The notes: generated by a model not told the origin, from the sequence alone. DNA of 19,692 nt from Cellvibrionales bacterium UBA5860 (GCA_002431545.1 DJFY01000128.1:21437-41128); one strand, 5' to 3'; counted from the first letter of the stretch, positions 8,445-15,806 are shown. Translations and numbers: made by a program.

Positions 8445-9920
8445 TCAAAAACCTGACGCGGAATGCATGCGATTGATGTCGTACTTACGGATTTTTTCGA
8501 CAAGTGTCGTTCTTTGCAGGTTAAGCAATCTTGCCGCTCGGGAAACGACCCAGTTGGTACGCTCCAGCGCCTCTCGGATCAGACTGATCTCAATCACGCG
8601 CAGGTGCTCCTTCAGATCGATGCCATCTTCCGGCAGAGACATGACACCCACCGCCGCCATACTGTCGAATGCCTCGTCCGCGTCGGCTGCAAAATCGAAA
8701 TGCGCGCCGGGACGGTCTTCGGCTTGCGCGACCCAGTCCTCATTTGCCCGGTACTTGGCCGGCAGATCCTGGCGGGTCACCGGCTTGCCCGGAAACAACA
8801 GGCCAAGACGAGCCACCAAATTCTCCAGCTCCCTGACGTTGCCGGGCCAGGGATAGTCAGCCAGCGCAGCCAGCGCACCGGGTGTCATCCGCGGAGCCGG
8901 TTGACCCTCGCTCGAAACCCGCTTGATAAAGCGCGCGATCAACATGGGGATATCGCTGCGCCGATCAGCGAGCCGCGGAACCTCAATGGGAAATACATTC
9001 AAGCGGTAAAACAGATCGAGACGAAACCTGCCCTCAGATACCAGATGCTCCAGGTTGCGGTGGGTTGCGGCAATGACGCGGACATCGGTACTTATCGTTT
9101 TGTTGCTACCGACGCGCTCAAAAGACTGCTCCTGCAATACGCGCAGCAATTTGATCTGCATCTCCAGGGACATATCGCCGATCTCGTCGAGAAAAAGCGT
9201 GCCGCCGTCAGCCATTTCAAAACGTCCACGCCGCGAAGTAATGGCGCCGGTAAACGCACCCTTTTCGTGGCCGAACAACTCTGATTCCAGCAAATCCATG
9301 GGAATGGCGCCGCAATTAACCGGCACAAAGGGTCGACCGGACCGGTTCGATTGGGCGTGCAGGCTGCGCGCGACCAGTTCCTTGCCGGTACCGGACTCGC
9401 CCAGCACCAGGACCGTAGCGTCGGAGTCGGCAACCTGGGCAATAAGGTCTCGCACCATCTGAATCGCGCGACTGGTGCCGATAATATCGACCTTCTCCTG
9501 GCGTCGGTCTACGCGACTGCGGGATTTCTCTTTTAGATCGATAACGGCTTCGGCTTCAGCCAGCAGGTCCTGCAGCTCTTTCTGTGTGAGGGGAGCATGA
9601 AGCACACCCAGCACCTGTTGCTCGGTTTGCAGGGCCTGCGCATGATGGCCGTGCTCGCCCTGCACGAGAATCACCGGCAGCGCGCGCTCCAGGCGATCGA
9701 CAGCACGTAACAGCGACGGCAGGCGCTCGATGTTGTTTTGGTCGGCAAATATGACCGCTGCCTTAAAAAGCCGACCGGGCTCGACACTAACACCTGCCGT
9801 ACAATCGGCGGCGTCCAGCACTTCGTAGGGCTGCTCGAGAAAATCCAGGATGGTTTGCAGTTCGCGGGTAAAGTCAGCATCTGAATCAATAATCAGTATG
9901 GCAGCTGATCTTGCTGACAT
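8445..9920 (-). CDS. fleQ: Flagellar master regulator FleQ (FlrA-type)
   Basis: FleQ is the sigma-54 enhancer-binding protein at the top of the polar flagellar hierarchy; in Pseudomonas it also senses c-di-GMP through its AAA+ domain. The 491-residue product has a degenerate receiver-like FleQ domain (about 1-125), an AAA+ domain with Walker A GESGTGK (174-180), GAFTGA (221-226) and Walker B LFLDEIGD (242-249), and a C-terminal Fis-type HTH (about 455-482, RAARLLNLQRTTLVEKIRKY). The text around Walker A and GAFTGA is very close to Pseudomonas FleQ as I recall it. The LFRS c-di-GMP motif expected just before VGxSR is not there: residues 141-148 read QEKVDIIG. ATG at 9920 has AGGAG about nine bases upstream. 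It precedes fleSR, its usual target. Confidence 0.95.
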   Translation of the reverse strand: MSARSAAILIIDSDADFTRELQTILDFLEQPYEVLDAADCTAGVSVEPGRLFKAAVIFADQNNIERLPSLLRAVDRLERALPVILVQGEHGHHAQALQTEQQVLGVLHAPLTQKELQDLLAEAEAVIDLKEKSRSRVDRRQEKVDIIGTSRAIQMVRDLIAQVADSDATVLVLGESGTGKELVARSLHAQSNRSGRPFVPVNCGAIPMDLLESELFGHEKGAFTGAITSRRGRFEMADGGTLFLDEIGDMSLEMQIKLLRVLQEQSFERVGSNKTISTDVRVIAATHRNLEHLVSEGRFRLDLFYRLNVFPIEVPRLADRRSDIPMLIARFIKRVSSEGQPAPRMTPGALAALADYPWPGNVRELENLVARLGLLFPGKPVTRQDLPAKYRANEDWVAQAEDRPGAHFDFAADADEAFDSMAAVGVMSLPEDGIDLKEHLRVIEISLIREALERTNWVVSRAARLLNLQRTTLVEKIRKYDINRMHSASGF

Positions 9921-10067
9921 TCATTTCTCTCCTGCTCCCCGGGGTGACGACTTCGCAATCTGGTTTGGTTGTGCCGGCACTAATACGCCAGCCACCGTGC
10001 ACGCTTATCGTATTCTTGTAGCTAACCCGCGCCTGGACAATCTAAACGGCGCCGGTTGGCAGCGGCC

Positions 10068-10076
10068 ACTATAGCA
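10068..10076 (-). promoter_or_regulatory. Candidate extended -10 promoter of fleQ
   Basis: In the 275-base gap before fleQ the minus strand reads TGCTATAGT, an extended -10 box (TGnTATAGT). I see no good -35 at 17 bases, which extended -10 promoters can tolerate. Transcription would start near 10061, leaving a leader of about 140 bases. A second weaker candidate is TTGACT near 10122-10127 with AAGAAT 18 bases downstream. fleQ is expected to be sigma-70 dependent. Confidence 0.35.
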
Positions 10077-10195
10077 CTTACCTGCAAAGCTCGCGTGAGA
10101 TTCTTCCAAAGGCAGCGGAATAAAGTCAACCGAAGCGCTACTGAAACAGTGGAAAACGAAGATGAATAAACGTATTACCCGCCTTGTTGCCAGTT

Positions 10196-10768
10196 TTATT
10201 GCCGACGTTGCAAGGCAATTTTTTTTCGGTGCTGGCGAAAGATCAGCCGCTGAAGCTCGTCCTGAACTTCCTGGCTCATACCTGCAAAGCGAAGCCCGAC
10301 CGCAGCGCCAGGCGAGTCATTCGGACCAGCGCCATCGTCGCGCGCGACTCCGCGCCCATAGACCTCGAGCGGCCTCGGCATAACAGGATCGACAAATATC
10401 CTGACGCGAAGCCAGCGGTCCGGTTGCGGTGGAGCCAGGCTCCGCCATTCGACCGCGGTGGCACCCAGCTTAACTGGCACAGCCGGCGGCAAATTGAGCT
10501 GCTCGCGAATTAACCCCGCGGTCAGATCGAGAAGCAGATTGAGCTTGAGGTCTATGCGCTCGAGTTCCGCCTGGAAAGCCGAAGCGTCCTCCTCACCACG
10601 CGCACCCGGCTCACCCTGATGGGTCAGCAGGCGCAGTAAGACCTGGTTGGCTTCATTGGCGACAGCCAACTCCTGATCGCCGGGTTCTTGAGAATAGTCC
10701 CACAATAGGGCAAAGGCACCCTGGTATATCAGGCCGCCAAAGAGATCATTTTCGGCACGATCAGTCAT
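10196..10768 (-). CDS. PilZ-like domain protein of the flagellar cluster
   Basis: I do not recognise a named gene. The 190-residue product has a helical N-terminal half (about 1-95, including the heptad-like stretch LERIDLKLNLLLDLTAGLIR). A short beta-rich domain follows (about 98-165, with RWLRVRIFVDP and PLEVYGRGV) that ends in GLRFAGMSQEVQDELQRLIF and a basic helix. That ending (G-x-R-F, then a helix with FRQHR) is typical of PilZ domains, which often bind c-di-GMP. The RxxxR and (D/N)xSxxG c-di-GMP motifs are not visible, so it may be an atypical or non-binding PilZ protein, possibly oligomeric through its helices. The ATG has GGGAG eight bases upstream. It sits between the chaperone genes and fleQ, where Pseudomonas has another small gene. 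Function unknown; a link to FleQ or to flagellar control is inference. Confidence 0.65.
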   Translation of the reverse strand: MTDRAENDLFGGLIYQGAFALLWDYSQEPGDQELAVANEANQVLLRLLTHQGEPGARGEEDASAFQAELERIDLKLNLLLDLTAGLIREQLNLPPAVPVKLGATAVEWRSLAPPQPDRWLRVRIFVDPVMPRPLEVYGRGVARDDGAGPNDSPGAAVGLRFAGMSQEVQDELQRLIFRQHRKKIALQRRQ

Positions 10769-10894
10769 CGCTCGCGCTCCCTTTCAACGAGCCGTCACTG
10801 TATCAAACCAGTTCGCTTAGCAATCAGCAAGCAATCGGGAACCTACAAGAGATAAAGATTGGTGGCCAGAGGCCCAATGCCGCTGGAAGGGGAG

Positions 10895-11236
10895 TCAGGA
10901 GGTTTTGCCAACATCCTGGTAGGCTTTGGCGGCCTCACGACCCTGGCGCAACTCGTTAAACTGCTTAAAGCTTTCGTCACGGGCCTGTTTGACCATAGCG
11001 GCGAGTTCGCTGTTCAACTGCATCAATTGTTGCAGGGAATCGTGAACCTGCCGTGTCTCACTTTCAGACATGGGCGCCTGCAGGGCACTCACCATATCGC
11101 CGCGACGCTGGCGCTCGAGCTCGGCGATCTGCTGCCACTCGCCACGACCCGCCTGATCGATCATGTCGCGAGAGAGCTTTATCGCCTGCTCCAGACGCGC
11201 CTGCCGGTCGATGCTGGTGATATCTGCTGCCGACAT
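10895..11236 (-). CDS. fliT: FliT-like flagellar export chaperone
   Basis: The product is 113 residues from the ATG at 11236 (MSAADITSID), almost entirely helical and charged, with no membrane segment. FliT proteins are small helical chaperones that bind the filament cap FliD and, in enterics, the master regulator. Sequence conservation in this family is low, so the call rests on size, helical character (LEQAIKLSRDMIDQAGRGEW, then a second helix pair) and position directly after fliS. The start overlaps the fliS stop by one base (TGATG), indicating translational coupling. A longer frame starting upstream within fliS exists but is unlikely. The FleP/FliT-type genes of Pseudomonas occupy this slot. 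Confidence 0.7.
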   Translation of the reverse strand: MSAADITSIDRQARLEQAIKLSRDMIDQAGRGEWQQIAELERQRRGDMVSALQAPMSESETRQVHDSLQQLMQLNSELAAMVKQARDESFKQFNELRQGREAAKAYQDVGKTS

Positions 11237-11655
11237 CAAACCTGACCTGCCGTTTCGGTTTTGACCTCGGGCTGGACGGCAATACCGTCCCAACCGGACT
11301 TGATCTGCCTGATAAGCTCGACAACTTCGTCAACGGCTACCGGGTCGCTGTCGACGTTCGCACGCAACAGCCGGGTTTCCATATAATCGTAGAGGTTGCG
11401 AAGATTCTCGGCAATACCACCACCGGCGTCCATATCCAGGGCAGCGCGCAGATTATCGATAATGGCGATCGCCCGGCCCAACTTCTCTCCCTTGGTCTGA
11501 ACATCGCTGCGTTCAATTGCACCCCTGGCTGCGGCCAGGTTATCGAGCGCACCGTTAAACAGCATCGCAATGAGCTGGTGAGGCGAGGCCTCGGGCACTG
11601 CCCCGTGGCGTTGTACGTTTCGGTATTGCTGCATTGCGGAGTCGGGATTACTCAT
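11236..11655 (-). CDS. fliS: Flagellin export chaperone FliS
   Basis: FliS binds the C-terminal D0 helix of flagellin in the cytoplasm, prevents premature polymerisation and delivers it to the FlhA export gate. The 139-residue product is of normal size. It has the conserved N-terminal tyrosine region (MQQYRNVQ), the hallmark ASPHQLIAMLFNGALDNLAAA at about residues 23-43, and a central segment with GEKLGRAIAIIDNLRAALD. The C-terminal tail after about residue 122 is variable. The ATG at 11655 lies 24 bases after fliD and its Shine-Dalgarno (GGAAA) is weak, so coupling to fliD translation is likely. Confidence 0.96.
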   Translation of the reverse strand: MSNPDSAMQQYRNVQRHGAVPEASPHQLIAMLFNGALDNLAAARGAIERSDVQTKGEKLGRAIAIIDNLRAALDMDAGGGIAENLRNLYDYMETRLLRANVDSDPVAVDEVVELIRQIKSGWDGIAVQPEVKTETAGQV

Positions 11656-11679
11656 CGATACGGTTTCCGATGTGAATGA

Positions 11680-13716
11680 TTAGCTGTTTCCGTTGCCTTG
11701 ACTGATGGCACCGGGCAGGGTGTTTAACTGCTGCGCAAGAAAATCGCTGGTTTGGAGAAGCTGGGACAACAGGACGTCAAGGGCCGTAAACTTGGCACGG
11801 GTCCGGGATTCAAAGGACTCCATACGCAACTCGAGCTTTTCGCGCTGATCAGCCAGATCATCGATCTGGTCGGAAAGACTCTCCGTACGCAGGTCAAGTA
11901 CACTATCAGCGCCCAGAAATGCGTCGAGCAATTCATCCAGCTTGCCGGCGACGCCGTCATTGAAGGAGATCGAGCCGCGCAATCCAGTCGCACCACCGGT
12001 AACACTGATGGCCAAACCTTCGGTAGCGCTACCGAGCGCGCCGGTCAGGGTCTGACCGGAACCGATTGCCGTCACACCGCCGATTGTGCCGGCCACATTA
12101 AGTCCATCGATGCCTGCACCCACGGCTAAACCCAGCGTCGCGGCAGTGTTGGTGTCGACCTGTGTGATCTCCACAGTCGAGCCGGAACCGTAACTGGCGG
12201 AGTTGACCTCTAGACGGTTGTTCACCGAGTCATATGCCACCGTGACGCTGACGCCAGCATCAGCAAGCGCACTGTCGGCGTTGATGCGAGCCTGCACTTC
12301 GGCAGCCAACGCAGCGCCGGACGTATAGCTTCCCGCAGTTAAAGTGATCACACCGCTGGTAACACCGTCGACCTTGAGCGACAGCGTGTCGTTGTTGCTA
12401 TCAATGGTCACACTGGCGCTGGAGAAGTCGGGCAGCACACCCGCCCCCTGGTAAGCGCCCTGAGTCGCGAGTTGCGTGACATTGATTGCGTAGTCTCCGG
12501 GGACTGTTTTTTCGGTAGACGAGACAAAGCTGATGGCGCTGTCTGTCACCGTCGCGCCCGAAGCAAAGAGGCCAACCAGATCATCGAAGTTTTTATCGAA
12601 GACACCATCGAGAATAGCGTTGTCCAGCGACAGCGTGCCATCGGTTTCTGTGGTGATTCCAATATCGGCCAAGCGCTGTAGAGCAGCGCTACCGCCGACC
12701 GCCCCGGTCAGGGCAGCTCGAACTTTTCCGGTGACACTGTTAAGCGTGAAATCGCCCAGTAGAATCCCCGCTTCGAGCGTGTCGGTATTGAAACTCGACA
12801 GACTGTTTATGGTTTCGACAAAGCTGTTGTAGGCATCAATGAATTCGGTGATGGTATCTTGAACTCCCGCCCGGTCGCGCTCGATAGTAAGCCCGACAGG
12901 CGTGCCCGTAGTCACCGACTGTAATGTCAGGTTCACATCCTGAATGGCGCCCGATACCGTGTTGCTGGCGCTGGTGATAGCCAGGCCATTGATGGTCAAC
13001 TGCGCATCCTGTGCAGCCACGGTTTGCGTCAGGTTGGTTTCGGTGGCGTTGAAAGCCAGTTGTCCCAGTCCCGCAGTGCCGGATTCGACAACGGAGATTT
13101 CCAGGCTATTTTCCGCACCGGTATCACTGGAGGAAAACAACAGGCGATAACCGGTACCGTCGTTGACGATCGCCGCAGTAACATCGATGCCAGCATTGTT
13201 AACCGCGTCGCGAATACCCTCTAGCGTATTATTGCCGCTGTCGATGGTGATACTCGCCGATGTCTTGGCAGAATTGACGACGAAACCATTGTAGGTATCC
13301 GAACCGGCGTCGTAATCGGTAGTGCCAAAGCGAAAAGTGATTTCGCCCTCGCCGACAACATCTGTGATCGCGTTGTATACTCCCGAAGCCAGCGAATGCG
13401 TTTTAGCCAGCTGGGTGACCTCTATATCATAACTACCTACCGTAGCTTCAGCGCCGGCAGTAGCAGTAAAAATATCGCTATTGGAAACCTTTGCGTTCCG
13501 TGCCTGGAAGGTATTGGTCGACAACAAACCAGATAAGGAAGACTGTAACGTCGACAGCGCTCCCTTAAGGGAACCAAAGGCCGAAAGCTCAGCCTGAAGT
13601 CGCGCCTCATTTTTTAGCAGCCGGTTATCTGCAGGCGTTCTTTCAGCGGCAACGAGCTGGGCAACCAGACCATCTATGTCCAGTCCCGACCCGAGCCCGC
13701 TCGCTGTTATTGCCAT
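11680..13716 (-). CDS. fliD: Flagellar cap protein FliD (HAP2), enlarged
   Basis: FliD forms the cap at the filament tip under which flagellin subunits fold; it also acts as an adhesin in some species. The 678-residue product opens with the classic MAITASGLGSGLDIDGLVAQ and ends with the C-terminal FliD domain (about 590-665, helical, QIDDLADQREKLELRMESFE). It is well above the ~470 residues of Pseudomonas or E. coli FliD. The extra length looks like a second copy of the outer domain: GSYDIEVTQLA at about 95-105 recurs as GDYAINVTQLA at about 407-417, each followed by a SASxTIDS segment. A hook-IN-type motif (AQLTINGLAITSASNTV) lies near 238-254. The ATG has GGAGG upstream and a sigma-54 promoter is further upstream. 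Confidence 0.96.
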   Translation of the reverse strand: MAITASGLGSGLDIDGLVAQLVAAERTPADNRLLKNEARLQAELSAFGSLKGALSTLQSSLSGLLSTNTFQARNAKVSNSDIFTATAGAEATVGSYDIEVTQLAKTHSLASGVYNAITDVVGEGEITFRFGTTDYDAGSDTYNGFVVNSAKTSASITIDSGNNTLEGIRDAVNNAGIDVTAAIVNDGTGYRLLFSSSDTGAENSLEISVVESGTAGLGQLAFNATETNLTQTVAAQDAQLTINGLAITSASNTVSGAIQDVNLTLQSVTTGTPVGLTIERDRAGVQDTITEFIDAYNSFVETINSLSSFNTDTLEAGILLGDFTLNSVTGKVRAALTGAVGGSAALQRLADIGITTETDGTLSLDNAILDGVFDKNFDDLVGLFASGATVTDSAISFVSSTEKTVPGDYAINVTQLATQGAYQGAGVLPDFSSASVTIDSNNDTLSLKVDGVTSGVITLTAGSYTSGAALAAEVQARINADSALADAGVSVTVAYDSVNNRLEVNSASYGSGSTVEITQVDTNTAATLGLAVGAGIDGLNVAGTIGGVTAIGSGQTLTGALGSATEGLAISVTGGATGLRGSISFNDGVAGKLDELLDAFLGADSVLDLRTESLSDQIDDLADQREKLELRMESFESRTRAKFTALDVLLSQLLQTSDFLAQQLNTLPGAISQGNGNS

Positions 13717-13835
13717 AATCGCCTCCGGCTATTACCGCGCCACGCGTAACCGCACATATTTATGCCACTTATGCCCCGCTGGCCTCGCGATTTCCTTTCG
13801 GTTGCCGCATTGCTACCGCTAATAACCATTCGCTG

Positions 13836-13851
13836 AGCACAGATTGTGCCA
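13836..13851 (-). promoter_or_regulatory. Sigma-54 promoter of fliD
   Basis: The minus strand reads TGGCACAATCTGTGCT. The TGGCAC box is perfect, and GG and GC are exactly ten bases apart; the -12 box is GTGCT instead of TTGCT. Transcription would start near 13825, giving a leader of about 110 bases before the fliD ATG. In Pseudomonas fliD is FleQ/RpoN dependent, so this fits. Confidence 0.8.
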
Positions 13852-13955
13852 ATTCAACCGATGCACCGACTCGCAGGTTGAGAACCTCCGCAAGCGCCTG
13901 AATTAACAGGCTTACAGCGCACTAACTCTGCTGTCATTCAACTCCGGGTCCGCTA

Positions 13956-13979
13956 CCGGCGGCAAAACCTTGCCGCCGG
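13956..13979 (-). repeat. Perfect 10-bp inverted repeat between fliC and fliD
   Basis: CCGGCGGCAA and TTGCCGCCGG form a perfect stem with a four-base loop (GGTT on the minus strand). It lies about 50 bases past the fliC terminator and about 105 bases before the fliD sigma-54 promoter. No T-run follows on either strand, so it is not a standard intrinsic terminator. It could be a back-up transcription barrier, a protein-binding palindrome or an RNA stability element. Confidence 0.85.
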
Positions 13980-14025
13980 CGGAAAGCCATGGCCTGAAGC
14001 GACAAGCGCGTAGTACCTTAGGCCG

Positions 14026-14057
14026 AAAAAAAAGGGAGGCGCCCGAAGACGACTCCC
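14026..14057 (-). terminator. Rho-independent terminator of fliC
   Basis: On the minus strand GGGAGTCGTC, a TTCG loop and GGCGCCTCCC form a ten-pair stem with one mismatch (T-C) and one G-U pair, closed by a C(UUCG)G tetraloop and followed by eight Ts. It starts 25 bases after the fliC stop codon. This is a strong intrinsic terminator and separates fliC, the most heavily expressed gene, from fliD. Confidence 0.95.
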
Positions 14058-14082
14058 ATTCCATAGTCGCTACCTGGTGGAA

Positions 14083-15591
14083 TTACTGGAGAAGCGCTAG
14101 CACGTTCTGCGGCTGGGCATTGGCCTGCGCCAGAATTGTTATACCGGCCTGTTGCAGGATCTGCGCACGCGTCAGGTTAGCCGTTTCCGCGGCGAAGTCC
14201 GCGTCCTGGATTCGGCTGCGCGATGCTGTCAGGTTTTCCGCCGTGGCTTCGAGGTTAGCAATTGTGGATTCAAAGCGATTCTGAATCGCACCGAACTCAC
14301 TACGCAGGTTACTGATCGCCGTCAATGCCGCATCAACCCGCGTAATCGCAGTCTCTGCGTTAGCCACAGTGGTTACCGAAGCCGTATCCAGAGCAGAGTT
14401 ACCGAGTGCCAGCGAAGTAGCGGAAAAACCGATTCGGGCTGCCGTGCCGCCAACAGTGATCTGCTCCGCAGCAACCAGACGGATACTGCCCACGTAAATG
14501 TTAGTTTCCGATGCTGCGCCCGAGGCAAATCCCGCGGTCGTCGTGTTAGTCGAGTTGTTCGTACCTTCCAGTACACCCAAGCCATCAACAGTCGCTTGCC
14601 CCCGATCCTGAATAATCGAGATATCACGGCCGTCGTTAGCAGTAAGCGTCAGCCGCGTATTAGCGCTATCGTAACTGGCAGTAACGCCGGTCGCCGAAGT
14701 ATTGGCGTTTATCGCCGCGACATAATCGTCGGCACTGATCGCGCCGTCGGCGGTACCGTCGTAATTGGTATAAATCGCCACGCCGTTAATGGTTAAGTTG
14801 TAATCGTCTTCCGTGGCAGCAATTGCCGTTGTCGCAGTGTTGAACTGCGCTGTAGTGTCTGCGGTCGCTGTCAGCCCCGCGATACCCGAGGCGTTGATCG
14901 CCTCGACCTTGGACTTGGCTGAAGCATCGGTTGAAGCTACCACTGTCACCGCGGCTCCGCTACCTAGAGCGAGAGTGACATCTCCGCTGGAGATAGCACT
15001 GGTGTCCACACCCGCGCCCTGTTGACCCACCGATAGAGTCGAGTCATAAGCCACACCGCCCACATAGTCAGCGGTTTTACCGATCGCGGTCAGACGCGTG
15101 CTGGTGTTAAGGTTGACATTGATGGTATCGCCCACATTGGCGCCTACCTGAAACTGAGCACTACCAAAAGTGCCATCGAGTATCTTTTGTCCGTTAAAGG
15201 AAGTCTGCACTGCCACCCGCTCGATTTCAGCCAGCCGCTGTTGCACCTCCTGATCCAACGCGGCCCGGTCGCTGGCACTGTTAGTGGCGTTTGCCGATTG
15301 CACCGCCAGTTCCCGAATTCGCTGCAGGTTGTTCACCACTTCGTTCAGGGAACCTTCACCGGTCTGGGCCAACGAAATGCCGTCGCTGGCGTTTCGTATC
15401 GCCTGGTTTAGACCGCGAATCTGAGTGGTAAACCGCTCTGAAATTGCCAGACCAGCTGCATCGTCCTTCGCACTGTTAATCCGCAAGCCGGATGACAGCC
15501 GTTGGAATGAAGTCGCCAGCGAGCCCTGGGACGTATTCAGATTCCTCTGCGCCGTCAGCGATGAAATGTTCGTGTTAATAAACTGGGCCAT
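14083..15591 (-). CDS. fliC: Flagellin FliC
   Basis: FliC is the filament subunit, exported through the flagellar channel and polymerised under the FliD cap. The 502-residue product has the conserved N-terminal D0/D1 (MAQFINTNISSLTAQRNLNT; FQRLSSGLRINSAKDDAAGL) and the C-terminal D1/D0 (about 405-502, ending AQPQNVLALLQ). The D1 segment LQRIRELAVQ at 89-98 matches the region recognised by TLR5 in other gammaproteobacterial flagellins. The middle (about 170-400) is variable, rich in A, T, S and G, and holds a hook-IN-like stretch (YNLTINGVAIY, about 264-274). The ATG has an AGGGG site upstream, a sigma-28 promoter about 135 bases upstream and a strong terminator downstream, so it is a single-gene, late transcript. 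Confidence 0.98.
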   Translation of the reverse strand: MAQFINTNISSLTAQRNLNTSQGSLATSFQRLSSGLRINSAKDDAAGLAISERFTTQIRGLNQAIRNASDGISLAQTGEGSLNEVVNNLQRIRELAVQSANATNSASDRAALDQEVQQRLAEIERVAVQTSFNGQKILDGTFGSAQFQVGANVGDTINVNLNTSTRLTAIGKTADYVGGVAYDSTLSVGQQGAGVDTSAISSGDVTLALGSGAAVTVVASTDASAKSKVEAINASGIAGLTATADTTAQFNTATTAIAATEDDYNLTINGVAIYTNYDGTADGAISADDYVAAINANTSATGVTASYDSANTRLTLTANDGRDISIIQDRGQATVDGLGVLEGTNNSTNTTTAGFASGAASETNIYVGSIRLVAAEQITVGGTAARIGFSATSLALGNSALDTASVTTVANAETAITRVDAALTAISNLRSEFGAIQNRFESTIANLEATAENLTASRSRIQDADFAAETANLTRAQILQQAGITILAQANAQPQNVLALLQ

Positions 15592-15682
15592 AAATAAATC
15601 CCCTACTTGTTATTTCCCGACTTGCCGTCGCGATCCCGGTGACTTCTCTGTCTCGACAGGCAGTCGACGATCGCATTTGCTG

Positions 15683-15717
15683 CTGAAACACCAGTTGGTC
15701 ATGGCCACTGGCTTCAG
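15683..15717 (-). promoter_or_regulatory. Hairpin at the 5' end of the predicted fliC mRNA
   Basis: On the minus strand CTGAA-CCAGT-GG pairs with CC-ACTGG-TTCAG across small internal loops. The stem begins only a few bases after the transcription start predicted from the sigma-28 promoter (near 15720). A hairpin at the very 5' end is a known way to protect abundant mRNAs from RNase E; its role here is inference. Confidence 0.5.
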
Positions 15718-15726
15718 GTAACACTA

Positions 15727-15753
15727 CTATCGACAGAGCATAAGGAAACTTAA
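15727..15753 (-). promoter_or_regulatory. Sigma-28 (FliA) promoter of fliC
   Basis: The minus strand reads TTAAGTTT, 11 bases, then GTCGATAG. Against the FliA consensus TAAAGTTT-N11-GCCGATAA it matches 7 of 8 in the -35 and 6 of 8 in the -10 with perfect spacing. Transcription would start near 15720. Flagellin genes are class IV, FliA-dependent, in this hierarchy. Confidence 0.88.
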
Positions 15754-15806
15754 GAAGATTCTTTAACTTTGTGACGGAACGCACATATGCAGCGCGCCGG
15801 GGAGGC

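Larger units (their letters stand above)
13717..14082 (-). other. fliC-fliD intergenic region; no flaG
   Basis: This 366-base gap holds, in transcription order, the fliC terminator, a perfect 10-bp hairpin (13956-13979), a bulged hairpin near 13870-13900 (AGGTT/AACCT core), the fliD sigma-54 promoter and the fliD leader. I see no coding region in it. flaG, which commonly lies between fliC and fliD in Pseudomonas and Vibrio, is absent. The segment upstream of the promoter is where FleQ enhancer sites would be expected, but I could not pick out a convincing site. Confidence 0.7.

Noticed and set aside
10181..10229. Plus-strand hairpin (GCCTTG/CAAGGC) followed by eight Ts near the end of the PilZ-like gene
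   Set aside because: The stem is only 6-7 pairs with a loop above 20 bases, the T-run is the complement of lysine codons, and no plus-strand gene would need it.
10815..10836. Direct repeat GATTGCT with 11-base period before the PilZ-like gene
   Set aside because: Only seven bases are shared and there are just two copies; too short to claim a binding site.
13752..13772. Second sigma-54-like match before fliD (GTGGCATAAATATGTGC)
   Set aside because: GG and GC are 11 bases apart instead of 10, and a perfect-spacing site lies upstream.
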